From positions 5,626,785 to 5,690,784 of the forward strand of contig NW_026947502.1 in NCBI RefSeq assembly GCF_034190915.1: a stretch of 64,000 nucleotides of DNA. The letters run 5' to 3'. Below, in pieces: positions 22,201 through 34,515 of the stretch (positions are counted from its first letter, which is position 1; each line of letters begins with the position of its first letter). The position numbers were made by a program, and so were the translations under genes. This DNA comes from Cavia porcellus (taxonomy: Eukaryota > Chordata > Mammalia > Rodentia > Caviidae). Below the pieces are notes generated by a model. The model was not told the DNA's origin. It did not search any database and saw only the letters and a list, made by a program, of their open reading frames with translations.

Positions 22201-23620
22201 AGGGGATGTCACCTGTCAGACCACAGAGCAGCAACCTTCAGAGTTCTTCTGACCAAACCATCTCTCTGTCCCTCGAACAAGCAGAGGGAGGACTTCCCTG
22301 AGTGACTGGGGGTTTGGGGGGCAGCAGCTGACGAAGCCACCAGTGTCCTTTTCCTCCTGTTTCTGAGCAGGTGGTACCAAACCCTCCAGGCTTTGCACCG
22401 CTCCTGACAGTTCTGCCCTGTGACACTCAGTCTAAGCCAAAATTCAGGAGCCCCAGAAAGGCCCAGAATTGTTCACTTCCCATCTGGACTTGTGACTCGT
22501 GAAATCACCAGCCACTCCACATGCTAACTCCTCTGTCACCTGGACCGTGCACAGAAGCCCTCGCAGGTGATCTAATCAACGAGCGCCTCTGGGCCTCGGG
22601 CCTCAAGAAAGCCAGTGAACGCTCTGCCTGCCAAGTACGCTAAGCCGGTCTTGCTCAGCAACACCTTCCCACCGCCTAGAGTTCACCAAATGCCCTGACG
22701 GACCTTTGCTCTCTAAAAAGAGCCAGATCATCTGAGGATGGTGCCTCCTCAACCCTTCCCTGCACTCTTCTGAATCATGGACGAGCCCTCCTGCACAGAG
22801 TTACTGCTCCTCAGTGTGTCCACTGGGCAGCCCTGGGCTCCTGCCCACACCATCGGCCCATGCTTTCCCACTTGCTCTCTGGCAATCCCTGCTGCTTCGA
22901 TGACCACAGGGTGAGACCACACAGAACCACAGCCCGGGAAGGAGGACCCCTGCCAGCACATTTGGCAGGGCCTCTCCTCCCCCAGTGCCTCTGCATTTTA
23001 GTCTATAAAGCCCAGTTCCAGCTCCTCAATACCTCCCCATCCAACCGTGGGAGGAAGGGGGGCAGACACTGCTAAGCTTTCTACACAATAAGAAAGAATG
23101 GAATTCAGACAGGGAGGGAGGTGACTGGGCACACGCCAAGAGGTGGACCTCAACCCCAGGCCCCCTGGCCCTTGCCTAGCGTCATAGACTGCCCAGGGCA
23201 GCCCCCGGCAATACTTCTGGAACGGAAGCCCGGGCAGCAGCCCAGCCCATGGTCTGCTTAGCAGAGTGAGAGCCTGAGCCCCAGCCAGCCCGAGGCAGCT
23301 GCTGCCTGCCCCTCAAGGTCATTTCAGAAGTGCGTTATGCTAGTCCCTGCCCATTGGCAACCAAGGCTAGCCACAGCGCAAACCTTCCCCAGGCTCAAGA
23401 GGTAAGCGCTCAGAGAGCAAGCCTCAGAAAATCCAATTTGTCTTTTCTCTTGCAGTCTTTGCTTTGGTTATTGCTTTGAGATTTCTTTTGCAGCGAGTTG
23501 GGTCTTTGATTCTCAGTTTGAGTCTTTGGTGAACACAGCCTTTTCCCTCCGCCTTCCCGCACCCAGCCAGCTTTCCTGGGAAATGAAAGCAGCCCTTCCC
23601 TTTGGGAAGATGCCCTGCAG
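19211..23620. other. Long mostly unique stretch, no gene recognised
   Basis: No supported exon. The 181-codon frame at 19471-20016 and the antisense 147-codon frame in the same DNA are GC-rich, overlap each other and have no domain. 'ttccgccatgatggc' (20317) and 'catggcggaagc' (20464) resemble YY1 sites on opposite strands but lack other promoter features. The AT-rich block 20640-21000 and the stretch 21360-21560 could be regulatory. Confidence 0.45.
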
Positions 23621-23700
23621 CAGAGCTCTGGAGTCAGAGCTTCCGGGTTCATGTCCTGGTGCAGCTCTTTTACTCACTTGTCCACTGAGTCAGTTCAACC
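23621..23700 (+). mobile_element. MIR fragment
   Basis: 'gctctggagtcagagcttcc', 'gggttcatgtcctggtgcag' and 'ctcttttactcacttgtcca' follow the 5' half of the MIR consensus. The 3' half is missing or unrecognisable. Confidence 0.45.
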
Positions 23701-23794
23701 CGCAAACACACGGTGGGCACCTATTCCACACTGGGCACCATTCATAATGCTGAAGACCTAATAGAAAACAAGTCAAGAGTCCACCCGTCGCATT

Positions 23795-24115
23795 CCCTAG
23801 GGCATCCCACAGGTGAGCCAAGAATTGGCTTCTGATTTCTTTGCAAATCCAAGAACTCTAGGATCTCTCTCCCCAAAGGAATGCACATAAACACAGGTAC
23901 AGAAAACCAGGCACCTTTGCAGAGGGTCTTGAGGCCCCTGAAACCCAAACCACTGGAGTCTGTGAACACCAGGTCCTGAGTAGAAATACAGGGTCCTCTT
24001 CAGTGGGTGGTTCTCCCCGAGGGTTCTGTTCAAATACCACCACGATCTGTCGAATTCCTTCAATGGATCATAATCATATTCGACCCCAATCCTCAGATCT
24101 TGACTTTCTTGCATT
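23795..24115 (-). mobile_element. Ancient interspersed-repeat relic, family unsure
   Basis: On the minus strand, 'cacagactccagtggtttgg', 'gtttcaggggcctcaagacc', 'gtgtttatgtgcattccttt' and 'ggggagagagatcctagag' resemble an old MER-type element whose consensus contains 'gtgcatttttctggggagag' next to 'ggtccatagc'. A 105-codon frame runs through it on the same strand with no recognisable protein domain, so I prefer repeat over exon. Confidence 0.35.
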
Positions 24116-27100
24116 CCAAAGGCAGAATCTTACAGGTGAGCATCTTAAGATAAAAGCGAGAGAAATCTGCATTCTGGAATGTGAACTTCCCTGTGGGATT
24201 TGAGGGTAGAAGATCCACATCAGACTTGCAAATTATCTTTTCCTCACAAACGCGGGGTAACAATTTTCTCCAGGTGAGCATGAATATGCCGTGCTTTATG
24301 TAGTCCCTATGCTCCTGAAAAGTTATACCTGAATCAAAACCTTGCAAATAAAACCACTTAACATGCACCAAGGGAGCTCACTACTTTATAAAAGCTGGCA
24401 ATGAATTCTTCCACTAAGCAAGGAAAACTTTGGAAGGTGCTAATTTTTTCTTCTTCTTTGTAAGAGCGGATTTCTCTAGAATTCTGTAAAATGGGTAAGC
24501 ATAAGTAAATAATAGCAGGGAGAAAGAATTTAAGGAGTTAGGCTTATATTTCTCATATATCTATTCATCCAAGAAGAGTTTATTATCTACTGCAGAGCCA
24601 AGGTAAAAAGTGCACAACTAAATTCTGGAGGTAAAGAAGAGACAGCTAATCTAACACATCATGAAAGGATCCACCATGGTACACAGAGCAGACACAGGGC
24701 TCTGACACTCAAGATCACTGAGTTCAAAACAGTCCGGGCTGCAGTACGCAAGTGGCTGCCTCATCACTGTGATCCCGGGCAAATGTCAGGGCCTGTACCC
24801 CGGCAGAACCCTGGGAGCAGCAGCAGAAGGGACTGGACTCTGTGTGAGAAGCGAAGAAGCCGTTTATGACTCTCAGAAAAGCCCCTGATAGGCTGGACGG
24901 AAGAAGAGGTGGCTGAACCCAGAGGCAGAGAACCACGTGGGCATCCAGCAAAGGTAGCAAGAAAGACGTAAAAACTTAGAGCCTGTTTAGGAGGTTAATA
25001 CGGGGCCAGGCTGCAGAGTAAAGCACAGATAAGATAATACAGTACACGGAAAGGTCAATAAGAAGGGGCAGCCATTTAGAAAGGGATAGCTGAACCCCAG
25101 CTGAAATTAAAACTGCAGTCACACTGAGAGCCATGGGGACAGAGAGCAGCCACACAGTGGCAAAAGAAGGACGTGCAGGGCAGAGTCCCAGCCCGGTAGG
25201 ATGGTGAGCCCGATGAGGACTATTTCCAATACCCATCCGACATATACCTGGTGGGGTGGTGCGGCATAAGACAGAGTAGCTTTTCCAAAAAGATGCCGGG
25301 CAGAGTTAGGCTTTCGTGAGTGGTGAGTAGATGAACCACGGGACTAGTGTGGGCATCAGCAGAACACAGCCTACAGGCCGACTCCAGCCCACAGTCCACC
25401 ATTGTCAGGCCTCACTCCTGAGACAGACATGCAATCCAACAAGCAGCTGCGTGACGTGAACACTCTCCGCAGCAGACAGTGGCTGGGTGTGGCCCTTGGG
25501 CGGGCCCTCTGGAAGAAGCCAACTTCCTGGTCAGCCTCAAGATGCCCAGACTGTGGAACACAGAGAGGAATTCACCCCATGGAGAACCCAGCTCATGCAA
25601 AGATGCAGACAAGTGGGACCAGAAGACGGTCAGGGAAAGACACAGGCTATGGTGAGGACTGATACTGAAAACCTCTCTAGTGACTTGAACTGGACTCCTC
25701 CAAAAGTTGACCCTGACCTTGAGAGCAGGTAATACATGTGGTCCTGGAATTCTGGGGGTACCTTAAGGTTATCCCTACCGAAGTACTAAGGAGCTATAAT
25801 ATTTATACCCAACGCCTATCAGTCATTTATTTACAGCTGTTCTCAGAGATGAGGGAGGCACCATAGGGACACCTACTGTGTGTCCTCACAGAGTGGGATC
25901 TACTTATCTATGCCAGGGACCCTCAGGCATGCAGATAAAATGATGGCAGGTGGAGGGAGGGCCTGCTTGTGCCAAGAGGGTAAGACCCAAAGGGTACAAG
26001 CAGGACATTAACAGTAGCGTGCATTGTAGTGTTGGTCCTGGCTGTGGACAGCCCTGAGTGCATCGATGCTAAGGATTCTATTGGGCAATAGGGACAGGAT
26101 CAAGTCGTGTCTTGAGCCTGGAGGTAGAATGGTTGCTACTTGGCCACAGTACATACAACTCATCACATATATGATTCAAGAGACAGCTGAGAGTTGCATG
26201 GAAGACTTCCGGTAACCTCCTACAGGGGTGAGGATGAAGGCCAGGGCCAGGCTGTGATACGGTGATGGACAGGAGGGAATACACATACTGATGCTCTAGA
26301 GGCCATCAGTGGTGAGCCCTACTGTGCTAGTGGACAGACAGCTGAGCTAAGAAACAGAAACCAGTAGAGAGGACTGGTCCTGGGACATGTGCTCAGGGGC
26401 AAATGGCAATGGTGGGAGAGCACTGGTTTCAGCAGTGCCTGCCTCCACGACAACTGGAAAGGAGTCTGGAGCTCAGGACTGAACCTCAAGCATACGGATG
26501 AACCTCAAGCATACAGATTTCTAGAGCCTGTGAATTTCCAGCTCAAAGCATTCACAGAGTGCCACATGCCCCTGCAAGTGAGTATTTTGTGGAGGAGATG
26601 ATCTATCACTTTCATTGATTCTCAAAAGGCTTTGTGAACTCACAAAGGACAAGAACCAAGTTCCCCAAGAACTGGTGAACAGCCACTCCAACCCTCATGC
26701 AGCCTTAGCCTGAGTGGGATAGCAAGAGAGAGGCCCGGTGGTGACCTCTCTGAGTAAGTGGGAATGGAATTTCCCCCACACTTCACAACACTGTCAGCGC
26801 CAGACAATTCGACCTGCCATTGCTGCGGGCACATGTTTTAAGAGAGCTTTGTCTTCGCCTGCCCCAAGAACTAGCTTATCTGCTATGCAGGGCTGCAGAC
26901 AGAGCTACTGGGCAGCAAAAAGATTACCCTGGATCTTCCTTCAGAGAACAGAGAGGCTTCTGGTATGGAAAATGCAAGAGAGAATAAAGCTCCAATTTAA
27001 AAAGACTTTGAGAAGTGTTGCAAGGCAAGAAGTTAGCTCCACTGCTGGGCACCTTGATGCTCAAGAAAGACAGCCAGGTTTCCTGCATTTTCTCTCAGGC

Positions 27101-27420
27101 ATTCAAGCCTCTGTGAGTCTGTGCTGTGATCAGAAAGGCTGTTATATGGAAAGCTCCATTGCTTTTCCAAAAAGGACACATAACTTTTTGCATCCTTCCG
27201 TTAGCTAGCTTTAGCAGCAGCTTCTAGCTTCAGTAAAGAGTCTGAATAATGCTTATTAAATGGTGCTTAGAAAATCACATGTGCACATAAACCTACCAGA
27301 CCGGCCCCAGGTACACATCAGAGGCAAGGACTCAGAATCATTTCTGGGTTGGGGAGATAGACGCCCACCTTCACCACTCCTGCAGCCCTAGCTGGTCACT
27401 CGGTCCAGCTGACCCAGAAA
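24116..27420. other. Long mostly unique stretch, no gene recognised
   Basis: Nothing here could be assigned. A 92-codon minus-strand frame at 24093-24371 and a 156-codon plus-strand frame at 26738-27208 have no familiar motif. A 19-bp tandem duplication ('tgaacctcaagcatac' twice) lies near 26478-26517. Parts of 24970-26600 read like decayed repeat DNA, but I could not identify it. Confidence 0.4.
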
Positions 27421-27435
27421 GTTATCACGTCCGCA

Positions 27436-27445
27436 TATAAAAGGG
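27436..27445 (+). promoter_or_regulatory. TATA-box-like sequence
   Basis: TATAAAAGGG is a near-ideal TATA box, placed in moderately GC-rich DNA. A start site would fall near 27466. The first ATG downstream opens only a five-codon frame (MNLLL), and no following exon is recognisable, so promoter activity is speculative. Confidence 0.25.
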
Positions 27446-28607
27446 GATCAGTGATCCTGGGAGCTTGGAGACACGCTCAGCGCTGAACAATTTTCTGCGC
27501 TGGTTATAAAGAGAGAAGGGGCAGAACCTGCTCTCATCATGAATCTGCTGCTGTAAATCACTGAGATTGTTTTCTCCGCAGTACAGAATATTTGGAGCAG
27601 TACAATGATCCCAGTGTCTCTTCCAGCTCTGACATGACTACTGCTCCCTCCCCTCTGTCAGGGCTGATCGCCCCTGCCTGGCTTCCAGCAAAGCTGCTGT
27701 GTCCACCGCTCACAGTGGCGGAGGAGAGCAGAGGAGCCCTGGCTGTTCCCAGTGCTCATCACTGCAGGGCTAAGGGTGCTGGGCTGCGTTCATGTCCATA
27801 AGTGAAGATTTCCATTGGAAAAAAATTACAGAAAATAATTCTTTACAGGTTAAAGATCTCCTCGGTGTGCACCAAGACAGCCAGAATAGCCATTCGTGGT
27901 GATCAGATAAATCTGCTAACAAATCAGTTTTGAATCAACCTGTAATTTAGCTGAACAAGTGCTATTATCGTGAGTTTAATCATTGTGCTCTTTTTAAATG
28001 TCTTTATCCTCAGTCATACATTATTTCATTTATTCTCACAATGGGCCACTGGTTAAAGTCAGGAAGCATGAGAAACACTGATGGTGAAATAAAACAAATG
28101 AAAAGTGTAAAAAAAATGTAGTAATTATGCAAAATCACCCCAGAACGATTTTTGCCAGATATGTAAGTTGCATCCATCTGATCAGAAATCACAGACAGTA
28201 GTAAATCTAGATGTCTTGGGTACTTCAAAATATAGAGCAGAAAATATAGTGATAATTCTACTCTATTTGGCGGTTCATTTGTTGGTAATAAAGACAGCCC
28301 ACACATGCAATATGTTATTTGTGGCAATGTGCTTACAAATAACAGCATGAGACCACTTCTATCTTGTCATTTAAAACGTAATGCGAACATCATAAAAATA
28401 AACATTTGTGGTTTTGTAGTGCACAACGCAGAAATCCAAAACACCAGGTCATGAGAACAGCTGCTGTCTGTCTGATGCTGGGCCACACAGTTAAATTTCA
28501 ATCTGCATTTTAGTATAGATTCAGCCCCCCCAACAAACATGTCAGAATTTGTTAGCAAAGCATGTTTTTTCTTGCATGACTAATTAAAAAGAAATTAAAT
28601 TAATTAA
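27446..28607. other. Unique sequence; AT-rich from 27.8 kb
   Basis: No gene is recognised. From about 27800 to 28060 the sequence is AT-rich with 'gataaatctgctaacaaatc', 'gtaatttagctgaac' and 'gtgagtttaatcattgtgc', plausible transcription-factor site clusters. The 112-codon minus frame at 28010-28348 has no domain. Confidence 0.4.
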
Positions 28608-28690
28608 TGCCTGCAAAGCGCTTACTGTGGTTCCTCATACATAGAAAGTACAAAACAAATGCCAGCCATTAATTTTATTGTTATAAAATT
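28608..28690 (+). mobile_element. MIR 3'-end fragment in AT-rich DNA
   Basis: 'gcaaagcgcttactgtggtt', 'cctcatacatagaaagtaca' and 'aatgccagccattaatttta' follow the 3' end of the MIR consensus ('gtaaagcgcttag.acagtgcc', 'tggcacatagtaagc', 'aatgttagctatta'). It is flanked by strongly AT-rich DNA with many TAAT cores (28560-28830). Confidence 0.45.
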
Positions 28691-28879
28691 ATCATCAGTG
28701 GGTAAATGGGGAAACCTTTAATTTGTTCTTATTTATAATTAATATTATTAAATGCCATTTGTGGGGGAAAACTTTGTAATACAAATTTTAACAATACTAG
28801 TCCCAATTTTTAATTAAAATTTTACCTTTATTGTATGCCACTCAACAACGAGTAAGTGATTTGGAAGGTATTGGTAGTT

Positions 28880-28960
28880 TTGTTTTGTGATAGTGCAGGA
28901 TCTAATCTCAGGCCTTGCACATGGTAGATGAAAGCCTGCTACCCAGCCGTGGCTCAGCCG
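28880..28960 (-). mobile_element. ID SINE, diverged
   Basis: The plus strand reads 'ttgtgatagtgcaggatcta', 'atctcaggccttgcacatgg' and 'gctacccagccgtggctcag', the reverse of an ID element with its B-box side first. It is too diverged to show a target duplication. Confidence 0.5.
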
Positions 28961-30127
28961 AGGGTACATGGCTCTGAAAGTTTTCACAGGGTCCAGGACA
29001 CGGGTGATGAACCGATGGTGCACGGGCCACAGCAGACTGTTTGTGTCACTGAGGACTCCAAAAGGTTCCCCTCACTGGTCTAGAAGATTAAATTACTGCA
29101 AAGGAAGTTCACGGAACTGAAAATCGAACCGACAAGCAGCTGATTCCCGCCCATCCCTCTGCACGCCTGCTCTGTGCCCTGCGAGGCTGACCTGCACAGA
29201 TAGCACAAATGGGTTTTCCTCCCCTCTGACTTCCAGCTCAGCAGAAGATGAGAGGGTAGGAGGGAAGGTGAAAGGCTTTATTTGCTGCCTGCTCTCCTCC
29301 CAGACATCAATTCAATAGTAATGACATTTCTTTACCTAAAGCCACCATAACTTTAAGGACTTGTCTATAGCTGTCAATGGGGCTGAGGCAGGTCCTTCTT
29401 GGTCTCCTTCCCTTAGGGGAAGTGACAGCTTATTGTGCGTGCTGGATCCTGGGTGCTTCATCATCCATCCTTTGTCCTTCTCACAACTTTAGAAACCTTC
29501 CTTTCATTAACCCTTGTTCTGAGTGGGGGAGGGGAGGCCCAGGATTCAAGCATGCTCAGCAAGCACCCCGCCACCGCCCCACCTAGCTCTGAGTGTGTCA
29601 CTTTTATCCTTGAATTTTAAATTGGTCCTGGGAGTGTCCCTGGGAAACAGGACCTTAACATGGGATTTACACATTGAGTCACTTATTAGTGTGCAGAGCA
29701 TGGATATGCTTCTAAGGATAGCTGAGACAGTGATGCTCTGTGACATTCCACTTCAAATCATCACGAGTGATGGCACGCAGGTAAACATGAAGGGTCAGCA
29801 GCTGAAGTAGCTCCAGTCCTGTCACTGCAGCAGGTGGACGGCCTAACCGCTGCCGACTGCTCTCAAGGGATTCCTCACCTAGCCACCCACCTGTGTAAGG
29901 ACCAAGCGGACTTAGGACTCACTGTCGGACTCCCGACACAGGAACCGGAGCAGCAGGGAGGCTCACAGTGACTTCTAGTCTGTATTTGATTCTACCACGG
30001 AAATTTCACACATTTCTCAGTGAGTATATTGTCTACAGTACACAGTGTGTTCTCCAAAGTGAATACAGCTATGTTAGAGCGGTAGGCTACAGAGCCAACC
30101 AGTTAGGACAGTTGACAAAGCTGGAAT

Positions 30128-30129
<2 letters not shown>
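28961..30129. other. Unique sequence, no gene recognised
   Basis: Overlapping plus frames near 29377-29810 and a minus frame at 29546-29746 have no recognisable domain. Confidence 0.45.
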
Positions 30130-30165
<36 letters not shown>

Positions 30166-30181
30166 CAAGACAGAGAGAGGA

Positions 30182-30221
<40 letters not shown>

Positions 30222-30358
30222 GAAAGAAAGAAAGAAAAAAGAAAGAGAAAGAAAAAAGGAAGGAAGGAAGGAAGGAAGGAAGGAAGGAAGGAAGGAAGGA
30301 AGGAAAGAGAGAGAGAGAAAGGGAGGAAAGGGGAAAGAGAAGAGAGAAGAGAGAAGAG
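30130..30358 (+). repeat. Compound (GA)n(GAAA)n(GGAA)n purine tract
   Basis: The array runs from GA dinucleotides to GAAA, then GGAA, then mixed purines. From 30172 to 30358 there are 187 consecutive purines on the plus strand without one pyrimidine. The long Ser/Phe/Leu/Pro-rich minus-strand frames (87-95 codons) are translations of this array, not genes. Confidence 0.98.
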
Positions 30359-30964
30359 CCCACACTAACGCGATTCTTCTCGAAAGCCACCCTCGGGCCC
30401 CTCCTCCTAGTTCTTCTGTGTCTACTTAGCCATCCCTGTACCTGGGCCTCCTACATCTCCTGATCAGCACTCAGTGATGACGCTGACAAGGGCTTTGACT
30501 CAACGACTAAAATATTATCTCGGATGTCTTTTGTTTTGTGCAGATCTACATCTTGTTCACTCTTTGTCCAGTGCACCTTATTTACACAGCACCGTAATTG
30601 TGCTGATTGTACTGTGTAGTGCAGAACTGTTATGTTCTGTTACACATCACAGTACTGCATGTCAGAGTTATGCAACTAAAAGCAAAGTCATCAAGCTGGA
30701 GTTGCCATGGAGCATTTCTTTGTTCTGTATATTGTAATGTACACGCTATACATAATTCCTCATTTAATAATGTAGGGAAAAACATGAAAATTTGAATCCA
30801 CGAGTGTAAAAAAAAGATGATAAACCAACAAGACTGCACGACAGTTTTCGGAGAAATTCCTCATGGCTTACAATTGGGAGGCAGATATAGCTGAGGATCA
30901 AGCAAAAAGTCTAAGTATGAACATTATATGCTTACAAGATCTTTCTGGGACTCCTATGCTATAG
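30359..30964. other. Unique sequence, no gene recognised
   Basis: Short overlapping frames only. No repeat family is recognised before the MER5A element. Confidence 0.45.
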
Positions 30965-31168
30965 CAGTGGTCCTCAACTGGGAGTTATCTGCCTCCAAGG
31001 GAACATTTGGTAATACCTGGAGATATCTGGGGTTGTCACAACTGCAGGAGTGTTTCTGGTATCTACCAAGTAAAAGCCAGGAATGGTGTCCACCTACCAC
31101 AAGGCAGAGAATATGCCCCAGAGTTATACACTCCAACAGGTCAGCAGCGCCAGTGATGAGAAACTCTG
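30965..31168 (+). mobile_element. MER5A-like nonautonomous hAT transposon
   Basis: It begins CAGTGGTCCTCAACTGGGAG and ends GAGAAACTCTG, the imperfect terminal inverted repeats of MER5A. Internal landmarks 'gggaacatttggtaatacct', 'ggagatatctgg.gttgtcac', 'aactgcaggagtg' and 'ggtatctac' are in the expected order. Immediately outside are tgctatag (30957-30964) and tgctaaaa (31169-31176), matching at 6 of 8 positions, as expected of a decayed 8-bp hAT target duplication. Confidence 0.83.
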
Positions 31169-31304
31169 TGCTAAAATAAAGGCACTGGCATGAAGATAGG
31201 AAACACATGGGACGGGACATTTGGGTAGACAGCACACTGAATCCCTAAATGTTCTTGAAACTTCTTTGCTATTTGACATATTGTCCTCACATGAGAAAGC
31301 TACA

Positions 31305-31728
31305 TATCATAGCTTGGATATCCACGTCCCCCCAAAGCCTCATGCAGCCATAAGTGGGGCTTCTCAGTGGCTGGATCTAGGTTGTGTCATGCTGAGACCG
31401 AGGATGTAATGCTGGAATTGAAGCGTGGTATGATGCTAGGATTCAGGCTGCCGCACCCCGGGTGCAAGTGCTAGCTGCCCTGGGGGTGGTAGCCTCAATA
31501 AGGGAAAGCAAGAGGGTCGTGTCTTGTCACTCATCACTTGCTGCTAGCTTGCTTTGCTGACTTCTGCCTGCCATGCACTGTTTTTCCTGCATGATTCCCC
31601 TCTGCCGTGCCACCCTGCCTACAGCCAGCCAACTCTGAACTGAAACCTTTACAAACTTTGAGCCAAAATAAATACTTCCTCCTTTGAGTGTTGGGTATTT
31701 TGTCTCAACAACACAAAGAGTAACTACA
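31305..31728 (+). mobile_element. MaLR-like solo LTR
   Basis: It opens 'tatcatagcttggatatcca', a decayed TGTYATGGTTTGGATAT, then 'cccccaaagcctcatgcagc'. It continues through 'tgccatgcactgtttttcct' and 'actctgaactgaaac' to 'gagccaaaataaatacttcc' (poly(A) signal) and 'ttgggtattttgtctcaaca', ending near 'gagtaactaca'. The pentamer ctaca stands just before the start (31300-31304) and at the very end (31724-31728), which may be a target duplication or chance. Confidence 0.6.
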
Positions 31729-34515
31729 CTTCCCTTGCATAAAAATTCGGCATTCATGTATTAATCTAACAAATCTTAGTCAGTAGAAAATCAAAAACAA
31801 TTCACTTTCACTGGGACAGCAGTACATCTTTATGATCTTATCTGGAATTATTATTCACTCTACTATTCTCTGTCACAAAATAGTCTTAATTATCTTGCTA
31901 CCCATAGAAAAACCACCATAGTCTACTATATTTATATTATTATTCTAATTACAACTACAGGGCAGGAAGGTACCTATTGAAAAATACACATTTTAGCAAC
32001 ACGTGGATGAATAAACACAAAATCTCAAGGACCTGTCATGTAAGTGACATTTTTAAGGCTGCAGTAATATAGAACACGTAGGTATGCTTCTGTAAAATAA
32101 CAAAACTGTTTTCCTTCCATTTATTGCAAAGAAAAACACACTTGGTTGCATCTCTTTGGTTGGTGAAGGAAACCTACCACATCTGAGCATCTCACTCTAA
32201 CCTCTTGCTAGATAACGATTCAATATTCCAGTTTTGAGAGTTTCCACAGAAATTCCTGGCTATAAATTGCATTATCATTTGGTGACCTGCATATCATGAT
32301 ACCAGAAATATCTGTGGCAGATGGAGATGTTATAGAAAGCAAGAACTAGCAGAAAAACTCTATCACCAATCCCAAGGTTTTAGAGTAAGAATTCTTCTAA
32401 TAATCTTTCTAGGTCTTTGTTTCATAGCTTTGCCTAAGCCCTGACCAACACCAAACACCAGGGCACTGGACACTAGATGGCTGTGTCACAAAGTGAGTGA
32501 TGTGAGCTAAAAAAATCATGATCACAGAAATCTGCTGTCAATGGAAATGGTGTGTATAGCATCAAGTCTGAAAATGTCAAGAAGGTAAAAGAAGACTGGA
32601 CAGCACGTGGCTTAGAGCCCCACGATCCTTCACCACGTCCACCTCAGCCCACGTCTCACAAGCAGCTCCTTAGAATCAATAAACAGGAGAGAAACAGATG
32701 GTCTGTCTTACTGGTAGTTTGCACAGCATGCTAAAATCAATCAGAAAGGATGATTTATTGCAACTTTAATCAAGGGTGGTCCTTAAAAGACGATGGTAGA
32801 GGAAAATCACCCCAAAGGGCAGAATGTCAGGAAGTCCATGTGGTACCCACATCGCATGGATGAAGAAAAAGCCAGCTAGACCTACTCTATCACAGTGTCA
32901 CTAGCAAACAGACAGCAGACTGGGAACGTAATAAGGCTGAGCGTTGACACAAAGACAAATAAGAGGAAGGACCACACAGAGTGAACCTGGAATATGTGAG
33001 GTGACAGCCACATATCCCACATCTATCCCTAGCACTCTCACTGTACAGATGGCCCCCGGCGATCAGATGGTCGGAATAATCTTCAGATGGATATGCCAGC
33101 CACCTATTTCCCCAGACACCCCACTAGTTGATCACCACGTAGCCATGGTGACAGGAACTAAGGCTATTCATGTACACAACTCAGCCTTGATCCTGAACAA
33201 AGGTTCAGGTCACACCACTGGTTTAAAAACTAACAAGCCCACCAGCTAGGGTGCCGACAGAAGACCACTTAATGGCTGATGAAATAAACAAACCACATTG
33301 AATGGCTGATGAAAAACCAAAGTTATAATCAACTTAAGCCTCATGATCAGCTTCAAAACAGACTGAAGCACTTATGTTTCATTTTAATTGTTCATATTAC
33401 TGTCTTTTCTCCACCCACTGCCATATACAAAGGACACGAACAAATGTTAACATTTTAATTCCTGGAAAGAGTACAGCTGAGTTTACATCACAGGAACATC
33501 CAGTAGCTGGTGGGACTTTAAATTTCCACTGTGTTAGGGCCATAGGTTTTCCCCTTCAGAAGTGCAGAGCAAGTGCTAAACATTCTAGAAAGTTCCCGTC
33601 TGCCTTGCACCTTCTCCGCACTGTTCTGGGTCCTGGCTGAGCAGCCTAGACGCAGTATTCTGGCTTTTTGGTTGCTTTGTTAAAACAGCAGTACGAGCAG
33701 AGAGCTGGATGACAGGAGATAGAGATCAGAGTGTTTCTTCCCCCAGCTGCCTGTATGCCAAGTCTCAACACAGAAGAGCAGGTGAAGGCCATGAATTCTG
33801 TTTGAAGCCTGTCTGCTAACGCTACAGCTCTCCCAGAGCTCCAGAAACGGTTCCTTGTCCTTCAGCCATCAGACCAAAGGATAGCAGTGCTGTCACCCCA
33901 GAATGCATCTTCACACCCCTTAATCCTGCCCACATATTATAAACAATCCCTTCTTTAGCCTCCCTTAATCACCCTTTTGGATTTTCCCTTTCTTGTTAGA
34001 TCTTAACTGATACAAATGTTTTCTGTTTTCAGAACAGAAAACTGAGGCCTAGAGAACAGATGGGCCGCCCTGACTGCCCTGAGATGCACTCTGGGGATCC
34101 GATCACAGAGAACAGACATCCAGAAACCTCCTTGTCTGTATGCAGATCACAAAATGGTTTGGAGGCTGGAGAAAATGCTTTCAGAGTGGGAAACAGGGTT
34201 AGTGCCAAAGTCAGCCTCCAACACAACACCCCAGGGTCCTAGCACAGAACGTGCCCATGCCCTCGCTGGCAATGATTCCACAGAAGAGACTCACGTAAAC
34301 GGTGCTCCCGGTCTCATTCATCAGCCCCTGGCTTGAATGTGGGGCCCAGCTTCTTCTGCCTGCACGACCCCCAGAGAGGCCTGGAGCCCACCCCTTAGAC
34401 AGCACCTCAGCCTCCCATGCATTCACACAGCTCTTCCGTGTGCTAGGCACTGCAGCAGCATAGGGCTATTAATGATTTTAGTGTTTTCATACGGCCAATG
34501 ATATCACCTATCTCC
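31729..34515. other. Mostly unique sequence, no gene recognised
   Basis: No exon is supported. A 14-bp motif ('aatggctgatgaaa') occurs twice at about 33271-33284 and 33300-33313. The T/C-rich stretch 33900-34020 resembles decayed LTR or DNA-transposon sequence but could not be named. Confidence 0.4.

Noticed and set aside
30087..30390. Ser/Phe/Pro-rich minus-strand proteins
   Set aside because: They are translations of the GAAA/GGAA simple repeat.
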